From assembly GCA_013398295.1 (NCBI GenBank), contig VZSF01001140.1, positions 248,001 to 312,000 of the forward strand: 64,000 bases of DNA, read 5' to 3'. This stretch comes from Chionis minor (lineage: Eukaryota; Chordata; Aves; Charadriiformes; Chionididae). Below the pieces are notes generated by a model. The model did not search any database and had not been told where the DNA came from. It was given only the letters and a program-made list of their open reading frames with translations. How positions within the stretch are numbered: the first letter of the stretch is position 1; the number at the start of each line of letters is the position of its first letter. This document shows positions 54,656 through 64,000 of the stretch, in pieces. The translations under genes were made by a program, and so were the position numbers.

Positions 54656-54736
54656 CGCCGTCCGGGGGAGGGAAGGGGCCGGCTGCGGACCCGCCTCGGG
54701 GGCGGGCGGGGGTGCGGGCGACCCCTCGGCGTCCAT
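54656..54736 (-). CDS. Candidate N-terminal coding start, partial (runs into gap)
   Basis: I do not recognise this gene, and no function is assigned. On the minus strand an ATG at 54736 sits in a strong initiation context (A at -3, G at +4, 'GTAAAATGG'). An in-frame TGA lies nine bases upstream (54743-54745), so it is the first ATG of its frame. The 27 visible codons start MDAEGSPAPPPAP and remain Ala/Pro-rich, with GC-rich third positions, up to the gap, as in many disordered N-termini encoded inside CpG islands. Its place in the only CpG island supports it. Against it, any frame in such GC-rich DNA tends to be open and Ala/Pro/Gly-rich, and 'GAG|GTAAAA' at the same spot could equally be a splice donor of a non-coding first exon. 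The continuation lies in the missing sequence. Confidence 0.28.
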
Positions 54737-55020
54737 TTTACCTCAGCCGGCCCCTGCGGCCTGCCCCGCGCGGGGGGCCGGCGGCGGCCCCGGGAGGGGG
54801 CCGGGGGCCCGTCCCCGGGTACCCCGTGTGTGCGGGTGGTGGGGCTGACAGACGCGGCCCCGGCGGCTGCGGGGCCGGTGGGTGTCGGATGGCGGGGAGG
54901 CTGCCTGCCTGCCGCCCTGAGGGGCTTCGGTGGGACGGTGGCCCCGCTGTCCCCTCCCCGCCCACCTCTCCCTCCGTGTGCCGAAATGGGAACCGGGAGG
55001 GTAAATCCCCCGCGGTCAGG

Positions 55021-55176
55021 GTGACGCCACCCAAACAAATCCCTCATTGGGACAAGGCCGCCTGGGCGCAATCGGGAGGATCGTCCTTGTCCCAAGCGCG
55101 TGGAAGCCGCCTGCTCTTCAGGCCTTGCTTTCCGTTTCTTCATCATTCCCTGCAAGTTCTCTCCCACGCAGCGTTT
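55021..55176. other. Island shoulder, unique sequence
   Basis: The short transition from the CpG island to CR1 copy 10. No feature was recognised. Confidence 0.5.
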
Positions 55177-55333
55177 AGTCACGGAATCCCCAGGGTTGGC
55201 AGGGACCTCTGGAGATATCCCATCCAAACCCCCTGCCGGAGCAGGGTCACCCGGAGCAGGTGGCACAGGATGGCGTCCAGGCGGGTTGGGAATGTCTCCG
55301 GAGTCGGAGACTCCACCACCTCTCTGGGCAGCT
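55177..55333 (-). mobile_element. CR1 LINE 3'-end fragment (copy 10)
   Basis: Minus-strand CR1 from 'agtcacggaatccccagg' (decayed 3' octamers) to 'cacctctctgggcagctgg'. It is truncated within the last part of the RT frame. Over about 65 bases ('ggcgtccaggcgggttggga', 'ctccggagtcggagactcc') it matches copy 11 almost base for base, so the two come from the same, probably relatively young, subfamily. It lies only about 160 bases outside the CpG island. Confidence 0.92.
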
Positions 55334-57460
55334 GGTTCTTCGTGGAGGTCGAGCCCAGCCCCCGTTAATGCTTTAGCCTGGGCCTTGTGCAGGGGCTGCG
55401 TCAGAAGCGGCACAGGTACCTCCCTCCGGTTCGGAGCAAAGCCCACGGCTCTTCCCAAGATGGTACGGACCCATTTGGTGACTGCTGCATTCCACTTGTA
55501 TCTGTTTTATTCTCCAGTCCAAGACCTAATTCCCTTCCTGGCACCCCCCACTAACCCATATCCCTCTGTCCTACATTCCTATTCAATATCCCATTGTCCT
55601 ATTCATTTGACCTTCTGGAGAAGAACGACTTTCACTCGGCTTTCACCTTCACAATGACGCACCCACTGCTGCTTCTCCTCCTGGTCATCAACGCCTCTGG
55701 TCCGTACCTGCTTTGGGTGCTGTGCATTGTACCAGCCTCACAGTTTCGGGTAAAATTACAAACATCGTTAAAGGCTTTCAGTGATTATCTGTGAAGTTCT
55801 GCCTTTCGCTGCTGGCTGGTTTGGGAGATTCAGTAAATGTCATTAATCAAGCTACACGATGCTTTACTAAGGCAGTTACCTGGTGGCCAGCAGTAAACGT
55901 ACCAGCGCTCTCCACAGTGGGATTTGCCTGGATCTGTAAATATCTGCTGGGATGTGGGAGCATTTCTGGCTTTGCCTGGTAGGAGGTGGTAACTGTCCAC
56001 ATGGAGATTAATCTGGGGGGAATGGGGGTACAAGAAGATACGCATTAGTGTTTAGAAAATGACCATTTCTTCATTTACGTTATCTAGGATGAGCGTTGTG
56101 CTAGAGGCACAGCTTACGAAGCTGCCACAGAAGCAACGCGTTGGGAATCACCAGCTGCAACACAGGCAATCCTGCAGTCGAAACCCAAGGAAGCGACAGT
56201 AAGCTTTTCTCTGTGTGTGCTCTAAACCCACTGCTAATTCAATGCACTCATTCTAATTAAAAAAGATGTAATATGCTCACGATGGTGAGCAACACACCCT
56301 GCCCTGGCTTACTCCCCACTGGGGCACCTTGCCCACGGAACATCAGCCGGTGCAGGACTTGGACCGGCACCCCGAGCGATGCCGAAGGTGTTTGATTCCC
56401 ACTCCACGGGCGCCGAGGAGGGTGTTACCCTGGGGACAGGTTGGAATTTCGTACAACTGCTTTGTTAAAAGCCTAGAATTTTTGCGATGCCCTCAATAAA
56501 CAAAGCTTTAAAACCCTAGACAGTTCTTGGGAGTTAATAACAACGTTATTGTTGATAGTGAAGGAAGTGGTAATAGATACTTTGCCTGATGTCTTTTATC
56601 TATCATAATTCTTCAGAAGATTAATTAGTTAATTAAGCTTCACAACAGTGCTGCTAGATAAGGGAGCGTTAGACTATCAGAGCTAACAGATGAGGGTCAG
56701 GGTACAGGTCTCCAGCCACGGCTCCTTCTCTCTCCCAGCAGCGGATTGCCAGCTGTGCCAGGTGTGCACCGCTCCCCGGGCTCGCCCTGCAGAGCAGGAC
56801 CTCATCGACACCCCAAAGGGGTCCCAGGTCCCTGAAGCTGAGCGCTGCGCATCGGTAATCATCCACTGTTGCCCTCAGCTCCCCCTCAAATCCCGCAGGA
56901 AATGTGGTGCTTAAATATCCCAGGCACAACAGTTGTGTGGCGTAGGGAAGTGTTACTTGCTTTATATTGCATACGGGAAAGTGCAAGGCATGACACAGCT
57001 TTACAAATAAACCCGCGTGTCGCTGGTAATTACCTACGATGACAAACTAACAGGAGGAGCCCCAGCGTTTCCCCAGTCAGTAACGCCCACCATGGAAGCA
57101 CTCAGGAGCCTTAGTTTTGTGAATCAGGGGGAAATCATGTCAGCATTTTTAATTCCCCCTGGACGAAGGGAGACGTTCAGGGACCAGGAGCCGCTGCTAG
57201 CCACACATACCTGGGAAAGGTTAGCATAATTGCAGGGCAAACTGGATTCTTTGGCTTACATTTAGGCAAGAAGCCAAAGGCAGCTCTAAATCATGCTATA
57301 AGGCATATTCGGTTCAAAACCAGACTGGCAAAATTTTTAATGAAACTAACCATCCATATGTACAGCGACTGTTTAACATCAATGGAGTAGTGCAAAGAAA
57401 AGGAATCCTTTTAAGAGAACGAGATGATTTTTGAGCAATTTGTCGCAGTCTATAACTGGG

Positions 57461-57481
57461 ATGTCGACATTTGCAAATGTC
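57461..57481. promoter_or_regulatory. Overlapping perfect palindromes (candidate dimer-binding site)
   Basis: GACATTTGCAAATGTC at 57466-57481 equals its own reverse complement over 16 bases, with ATTTGCAAAT as its core. It overlaps a second perfect palindrome, ATGTCGACAT, at 57461-57470. The symmetry is seen directly. The TTGCAA core resembles half-site pairs used by bZIP (C/EBP-like) factors, and ATTTGCA resembles POU octamer half-sites; that is family knowledge. Use as an enhancer site is inference only. Confidence 0.35.
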
Positions 57482-59968
57482 AAAATTAGTGTGGCAGCAT
57501 TGCTAAATAAAAAAGCTACTTAGCTGGCTCACGCTTAAGCTAAAGAAATTATCCTGGGATAAAAATTAATGAACAAGACCTTCATTTTTACATTTATTTA
57601 TTTAAACTAAATAACCAGCTACACAATGCGTAATTTACAGAGCTCGTCCCAGGCAGCCGGGCGATTCGCACTGGGTGATGCCACCAGGGTTGTCATTGTC
57701 TGCACTGGGGTTAATGGCCGTACCAGCTCTACAAGGGCTGCGTGCCACCAGCGCCTGCAGAATTTCACTGGAGAATGAGACAAATGCTTCTCAGCGTTTG
57801 CTGAAGCTGACTGGTAGCTCTGCTTGTCACCAAAATCTCCACATTAAATCGAAGCTGGAAGTTTGGGGCCACGCATTTCCTAAATTCCCCTGAACCAGTG
57901 TCTACTTACCTGTCTCTGGAGGAAACTCTGAACGGAAAAGAATATTGTTTTATAAACCCCCGTTTTCCCCCAGTGCTCAGCATTTCCAGCCGGATCCTGA
58001 GCTGACATTTCCGTGGAGTTCCAGGTGATCTGGTTTTATGTTCTTGAGGCTGGAGGGCCGGCGTCAGGCTTTAGTAAATAGCTAGCTCCTAGCTCAGCAG
58101 CGGCAAAGGTAGGATTCATTCATAATAAAGATGTAGTGCAACCATAAACTCCAGTGGGAGAGCTGAGCAGTGGACACTTCGGAGATTATTGATGGCAGCA
58201 CATCAACAGCTGACCTTGCCTGGAAGACTACAGAGGACCTTTTCTGTAAGAAATGCAAAAAAAAAAAATAAAATTAAAAAATAGCCTGCTTTCTGAGAGC
58301 AGTCTTCTCAAGGAAAATCAGCATCTGCAGGGATTTCCTGATGATGGGAAATAAATGCGTGATAGTCTTTATCCCCGTGAACATCCACTGTTAAAGAAGA
58401 GGCACTTTCACTTTGCTGCACCGTTTCACCTTGTACAACATATCTACTATCTACTTCAGTGCCTATTAGTCTTTTATTTATGGCGATTTCCTACAAGTAC
58501 CAGAAACCTGCCTTATCTAGCCTCAACAGGTTGTAGAAATAAGTTGCAAAGTGATGGTCAGGCCTGTTAGCCTTAGTGTTACTGTAGGTTATCTTAGAAC
58601 AGCGTGTTATTTTGTTTGAGAATTATTAATTAATGTACAAATGTAAAAACCCCCTGGAAGCTGAGAAGTTCACAGTCATTCCACAGGACCTGACCGATTA
58701 CCGTGTCGACATCTGTTCCTCAACCACCTGTACGCCAGCGCGTAAAGCCTCCTCGGCTTTGATCCTACCTACGGCTGCCTGGCTTCTACCATCTCTTTCC
58801 ATGCCTGTGTCCACATCCTCATTGTGCAATTGCTGTTTCTGCATCTTGTGCGGAGATCCGAGCCTGTGATAACAGATGGAAATGCTCAGTCCCAGTGCAC
58901 CGAGTTATTAGGTTCACATCTTATTGGCCCTCTGATTTTTCTCTGTCTGCTAGAAATTAAATTATTAACTTTGAATCTGATTTCCTCCTCGCAGCAGCCA
59001 CGCTCTGGCTTCACTGTGCTGACGTCCTTGGCCTTACTTCCAACACTCGCTTGTGTAGATCAGACGCAGCTTCATCAAAGCAAACCGTGCTGTCGATAGC
59101 GATGAAATCAGCCCCCGCGTTCCGCTTGGGACCACTCCTCTCCCAGCAGCAAGCACTAAATATCACACCCAGATCTCCTACGGGGGGCCGCGCATGGAGT
59201 TACGCCTGCTTAACCCAAGCCCAATCGATCCCTTTCGTCTCGCTGCTTCTTTCCAAGGCGTGGGGACACCTCCCAGCCGGTGGTACCAGCCAGACGAGCC
59301 CGAAGCCCGGCTGCGTGCGAGCCCCGTACCCAGCGTGTGATGACACACGGCAACACGCGCAACCCCGACGGTACCTACGTGGTATCGCTTTGTCTCAGCT
59401 TTGAGAAGTACCATGTGGAAATGTTTAGCAGAGTGATTTTGCATCCTGCTTCCACCTTTCGATTTGTTCCTTAAGAACACGCAGGCTTCGTCGGTAAGCG
59501 AGAGCCGCGTGTGCAAGGGCAGCGCGGCACCAGGAGAGCGGCTCGGGGCTGAGCAGTGAGAGCTCTCGTTAGTCCGGAGAGTGGGATTTTCAGAGGAAGC
59601 CCGAGCAGATGCGTTTAGCAGAAAAGCTGCAGGAATGGCAAACAGCCCTGTCTCTGCCACCGCTGGTTTACTGACCTGGATTTCTGAGAGGTGAAGCAAA
59701 GCCCCCAAACTCAGCTGCCGTTTCTCCCTGTGCCCCACGCCTGGTTTTCTGCCCGCTAACTCGGCTGAAGGCAGAGCTGTGGGCTCAGCTCATCCCGCCT
59801 GGCTGACGCAAGGGCAGAGCTTGGACCAGGGGCGTTATCCCATTGCTTCAGGTGGGGACCCAGCGCCCAGCACTGTCCTTAAATGCTTGTGCCTGGTCCT
59901 GGTCCGTGCCGCTGCCTGGCTGTTAAAGCCAGCGGGGAGGCTGGTGGGCAGCCTGTGGCAGAGTGGTC

Positions 59969-60012
59969 TTATTTTTTCTTTTTCTCCTCCTTTTTCCTTC
60001 TTTTTCCTTCTG
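59969..60012. repeat. Pyrimidine tract with decamer periodicity
   Basis: Nearly pure C/T stretch on the plus strand in which TTTTTCCTTC occurs twice in tandem at the end, after two diverged relatives. It could form triplex DNA. It could also serve as a polypyrimidine tract, but no exon was recognised downstream. Confidence 0.75.
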
Positions 60013-62121
60013 CAAAGGAAAGGGCAAGGGGTCTGTGACCCTGTCCCTCTGCTGCGGAGGGAAGCCTGGTAGGAAGAGGGGGTGCAGGATCACAAGACCA
60101 CGATGGAAGTGGTCTGATTTTTGCAGCAGCTTTGTGGACTGTGTCTCACAGCACCTTCCACCTTGGCAAACGCCCTGTGGCTGCGGAGGTTGAGCTGCGT
60201 TTGAGGGAACAGGTCGCTTGCCTGCAGACCCAGGTGGCCCTCGGTGACACCCTACAGTTGAGGTGGACCTTGGGGAAGGATGCGCACGGACCCCACCTTC
60301 CCCTGCCCGTAGTCCGGCACAGAGCAGCAGCGCTCCAGCCCCTGATCAGCACTGGAATGGCTCCTGGGAAAACTCCTCTGGAAAGCTGGGCTCCCTCTGC
60401 CCCCGAGCAGTCGGCAGGGGAGGGGTGCTGCAGCCACCCCGCTCCACCTGGCCAGATCACGACCCCGGGATCTTGGCAGGCAGGGGCGGTGCGGGATCCA
60501 GGTCATTTTTAAAGGTGAGGTTTAAAGGTTTTTTTGCGCTGTTTCAGCAAAACTGGGATTGTTCTCCTCGGTCGAGTGCAAACCTGCCTGGCACCATGGG
60601 CTCCTGACGACCCAGTCCAACCTATTTTTAGCAAAGCTCAGATTATTCGTCTTTTCCGGACAGCTAGTCTGAATGATTTGCTACAGTTTAGAGTGAAAAA
60701 CAGTCACAGAAAACAGCACGAGCATTTGTTCTGTGGGATGGAGTACAGAGAGCGTCTGCTTTTAAAACATGTCCCCGAGAGAGGCACTTACAAACACAGG
60801 GTGCTCACTCATCTGTCTCACTTCTTCAGGAAACTAATAGAATTTAAAGCTAAAACTTTCCGTGCACTGAAAACGAGGGGGTGCAGATCCATGATCCTCC
60901 CTCAGCCTGTGTGTGAAGCTCCCAGGACACGCACTGACCGGGAGATGCGAGACGCCTCGTGCCGTGGCGCTGCGAGCAGATGTACCACCGGTGTCATTTT
61001 CTGGTGTGGGGCACCCTGGCCGGGAGCTCGTTCATGATTTATTGGCAGGAAGGCGAGCAGACAAAACACAACTTCTGAATTCCCAGAAAGGCAAAGAATT
61101 GTAAATGCTAATGAAACTGAGATAATGGAGCAGAAAATAATGGTAGGGAATGAGTCAGTATTTAATAAAGCTTATATCTGAGCGTGAAGCAGCACTTTCT
61201 AAACTGGGAGACAGAGGCTAGACCAGAAGTGTATCTCTGTGCCTGTCTGTCGGCTCTAAACTGCCTGGAAAAACCTTAAGTAGGACAGAAGCATCAGAAT
61301 CCTTTTTTAAGACGGGGACATTTTCTAACCTTTGTGGACTGTTGTTATTAATTCCAAAAAGATTTTTCTCTCTTTTTTGGTTTTTTCCCTGGAAGAATGA
61401 TCAGTGTGTGGAATGGAGGGGCTGTAGTTCGGTCGGCTCCTCAGCCCTCGGCTGGCTCGTCGCTCCAAATGACAGCCGTGGGACAATGCCGGCCATTGTC
61501 CCCGCAGCAGGAGAAAAGCTCGGTGTGCTTCCACGCAGGCTTTGCACAGAAATGCTGCACAAGTTCCCATTGTTTTTCAACCAAAGGCTCTTGACAAAGA
61601 ACTCCCGAGGATGGTTAGGCAAGAGGAATAAAATTAATTTAATTTTTTCAGCTGATAGAAGCTGTTTAGAGGCCTTAAATGGGTTTCAGAACTCACGAGA
61701 AAAATATGGATTTCAATTTACAGGACTGATTAATAACATTTGTCTCCCAGCAAGTCAGGGGGAGGGGGAGGATTCGCAAGAGCGGGAGTTGTGCAGTCAC
61801 TGGAAACACCTTTTCCAGACCATGTGTGTTAAAGCACGTTTTCTGATCTCACCAGCTCTCTCTTCAGCGATGTCTCACTGCGGCCGAAGCTCCCAGCAGC
61901 GCAGAGCTCCCCTGGCCAGGGCTGCGCCGGGCACGGACCCCCCTCAGCCCCCTCCTTCCCACGTAGCCGGTGCCCCCGGAGCGCTCCACAGCCGCAAGGG
62001 CAAGGCAGGGCGGGCAGCACTGCAGCCCTCTTCTTGCTTTGGTGGTAAATTTAGGGACTCCTCTGCATTTCCCAAGTGAAAGAGTTGCCTGCATCTGTGT
62101 CTGCGTCACTGACAGCTGGAG

Positions 62122-62745
62122 AATCCCAGAATCACAGACTGGCAGGGGCTGGCAGGGCCCTCTGGAGACCATCCCATCCAACCCCCTGCCAGAGCAGGTC
62201 CACCTACAGCAGGTTGCACAGGACGGCGTCCAGGCGGGTTGGGAATGTCTCCGGAGTCGGAGACTCCACCACCTCTCTGGGCAGACTGTGCCAGGGCTCT
62301 GTCACCCTCAAAGGAAAGTTTTTCCTAATGTTGAGATGGAATTTCTTGTGTTCCAGTTTGTGCCCGTTGCCCCTTGTTGCTATCACTGGGCACCACTGGA
62401 AAGAGTCTGGCCCCGTCCTCATGCCACCTGCCTGTAGATATCTCCGAGCACTGATGAGATCCCTCTCAGCCTGCTCTTCTCCAGGCGGAACAGCCCCAGG
62501 CCTCCCAGTCTTTCCCCATTGGAGAGATGCGCCAGTCCCTGAGCACCTTCATAGCCCTTTGCTGTCCCCTCTCCAGCAGTTCCCTGTCCTTGAGCTGGGA
62601 AGCCCAGCATCGGACACAGGACTGCAGCTGTGGCCTCACCAGGGCAGAGCCGAGGGGGAGGGTGACCTCCCTCCACCTGCTGGCCACGCTCTGTTTAATG
62701 CTCCCCGGGATAGCGCTGGCCTCCTTGGGCACGAGGGCACAGGCG
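62122..62745 (-). mobile_element. CR1 LINE, RT C-terminus plus 3' end (copy 11)
   Basis: The longest CR1 copy in the window, on the minus strand. Its 3' end is the complement of 'gaatcccagaatcacagact'. Going upstream on the minus strand it holds the 3' tail, the 'gggaatgtctccggagtc' block, the 'caacgggcacaaactggaac' block and the RT C-terminal region (frames containing [20 protein letters not shown], and LVRPQLQS further up). The expected RT wording is spread over several frames, so frameshifts have accumulated and the copy is inactive. The 5' limit near 62745 is approximate. Confidence 0.93.
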
Positions 62746-64000
62746 TGAGGGGTGGGCTGTGCTGGGAATGCTCCCCACTGCTCACGGAACAGGCCATGGT
62801 GGAAAGACAGGCTACGGGGTCTCTGCGTGTTGCTGGACCTTGAGAGGTCCCACTTGGTCCCACGGCACGTGTAGGAGCGTTAGGAGGATAAGTGGTGTCA
62901 CAGGCTTCACAGGGCTCATCTTCACCGAACTGGTGTGACTGTCTTCACCTCTAAGGGCTTATTTGTGGTGGGTACTGGGCTCGGATTAATCAGCCTCAGC
63001 CGGTAGCGTTTCAGGGGAGCAAAAAGCACTGCCATGCAAGATCAGGTACGCGGATCGGGAGTTCCTCAGCTGCCCAGTGAGCCTGCTGGGAGCTGGACGC
63101 TTGGAGAAGCCATTGCTCCGCTCCTGACCCATGGCTCGCAGGCAGGGCCAGGGCTGAGCAGGACGTGGACGGGTCTGTTTCCCTCCAGGTCCCATAGTGC
63201 AAGGTTTTGTTCTTATGCTAAATTAAATGGAAGCTCTACAATTCAGATTTTCCCATAAAACAAAAATTTCCCCTTTCCAACCAACTCTTAACATCCTCGC
63301 CTCTATTACAAGACAAGGATAACAGAAGTTCACGCTGAATTATTTACTGCCTCCGTGGAACAGGGGACTGAAGGCAGACTGGCTCGCTTTGCCTCAACCC
63401 AGGCAAGAGTAAAACGATGTTAGACGCGGGGAGCGTGAAGAAGACTTGCTGCATCTTTAATAGCTTTTTTAAGAAACCAGCTGGGAGGGTTCGGAGATAC
63501 CGGCTGATACGACTTCCGAAGTCCCCATCGCTTTCTGGCCCACTGTCCGGATGTGTCTGGTGGTTCCGGTGTGTGGCAACACCTCCGCGGGGAGCAGCAC
63601 AGCCTTGGAAAGGCGCATCCCAAACCCTCCTGCGTCTGCAGAAGCACCGGTGATGTTGGTTGGCCTGGATTGGTGGCAAGTCTCCAGGCACCCCCTACCT
63701 TAGGGCACTTCTCCGTGCGTGCAGCTGCAAGGGACGGGTTGGAGTAGTCCCGTACCGGCTCCCACCTGGCTTGTTTCTGACTGAAGCAAGGAACGAAGGC
63801 TGAATCCCTGCCCTGGCGCCCGCCGCGCGCTCTCCTCTGCTTGCTGGCAGCAGTCCTGCCGCCCCACGGATTGCGCCGCGTCCTTGACTGTCTGCACTTT
63901 CGGCTGAGCAGGCGGAGGAGCTCGCAGCGCTGCCTCCCTGGGGACAAAGCCCTACGACAGAGAACGCAGGTTTCCGAGCTGTTAGTAACGTAATTAAAGC
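62746..64000. other. Unique non-coding sequence to the window end
   Basis: GC-moderate unique sequence with a CpG-richer patch at about 63800-63930. No gene, RNA or repeat was recognised. The minus-strand frame at 63420-63947 has no domain that I can identify. Confidence 0.5.

Larger units (their letters stand above)
53690..55020. promoter_or_regulatory. CpG island, likely promoter, core missing
   Basis: GC content and CpG frequency rise sharply here compared with everything around it. Dense CG dinucleotides flank the gap on both sides (for example 'gcgcggcggggcgg' before it and 'ggcgggcgggggtgcgggcg' after it). In birds such islands usually mark promoters with first exons of broadly expressed or developmental genes. 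No TATA box is evident, as is usual for this class. The direction of transcription is not settled: a minus-strand ATG with good context lies at 54736, but GT-containing donor-like words occur on both strands. The missing 571 bases probably include the transcription start. The island call is seen in the sequence; the promoter role is inference from class knowledge. Confidence 0.8.
55334..62121. other. Unique non-coding sequence, about 6.8 kb
   Basis: No gene was recognised. It includes AT-rich unique sequence at about 56440-56680 and 57230-57640 (with the palindrome listed separately), an A-run at 58257-58268, and a pyrimidine tract at 59969-60012. The plus-strand frames at 60534-61037 and 61342-62079 have no identifiable domains. 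If a minus-strand gene starts at the CpG island, this is its upstream flank. Confidence 0.5.

Noticed and set aside
53648..55458. Several 300-566-codon frames spanning the N-run on both strands
   Set aside because: They are open only because N is translated as unknown residues. Their real parts are GC-rich flank and antisense CR1.
59969..60012. Polypyrimidine tract as a splice acceptor
   Set aside because: An AG-bounded exon with recognisable coding content does not follow, and the decamer repetition points to simple sequence.
61342..62079. 245-codon plus-strand open frame
   Set aside because: The composition changes abruptly along its length, from an AT-rich to a GC-rich segment, following the DNA rather than a protein. 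It stops just short of a CR1 copy and has no recognisable domain.
1..64000. tRNA, snRNA or other structured RNA genes
   Set aside because: I looked for B-box-like GGTTCGAATCC wording and U6/7SK-type starts and saw none convincing. A covariance-model search would be needed to exclude them fully.

Overview
The window reads as vertebrate, almost certainly avian, nuclear DNA. The main evidence is eleven truncated copies of the CR1 LINE family, several of them ending in the family's ATTCTRTG-type 3' octamers, against a background of unique non-coding sequence. There are no bacterial or viral gene arrays. Both strands are full of stops, and no open frame outside CR1 resembles a protein family I can name. 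One single-base N and one 571-base run of N show that this is an imperfect draft assembly.

Layout: positions 1 to about 53,650 are unique sequence, partly AT-rich and partly GC-mixed, carrying nine CR1 fragments (884, 2611, 10994, 11658, 12909, 17184, 23490, 37322 and 46714), a four-unit 22-bp minisatellite at 14992-15079, an A+T-only tract at 29533-29630, and scattered microsatellites and homopolymers. A perfect 282-bp direct duplication (13390-13671 and 13673-13954) is separated by a single N and is most simply an unmerged contig overlap.

From about 53,690 to 55,020 there is a strong CpG island whose core (54085-54655) is missing. This is the only place in the window that looks like a promoter. 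A minus-strand ATG at 54736, in strong Kozak context with an in-frame stop just upstream, opens an alanine/proline-rich frame that runs into the gap. If it is real, positions 1-53,600 would be the first intron of a minus-strand gene and 55-64 kb its upstream flank. A plus-strand gene, a divergent pair or a non-coding promoter cannot be excluded.

From about 55,020 to 64,000 there is unique sequence with two CR1 copies on the minus strand (55177 and 62122). An AT-rich stretch at about 57,230-57,640 contains a perfect 16-bp palindrome built on ATTTGCAAAT and is my best candidate for a regulatory element.

I found no convincing undescribed system. The observations worth checking are the hidden promoter and first exon, the assembly duplication, the palindromic element, the dimeric minisatellite and the co-existing CR1 lineages.
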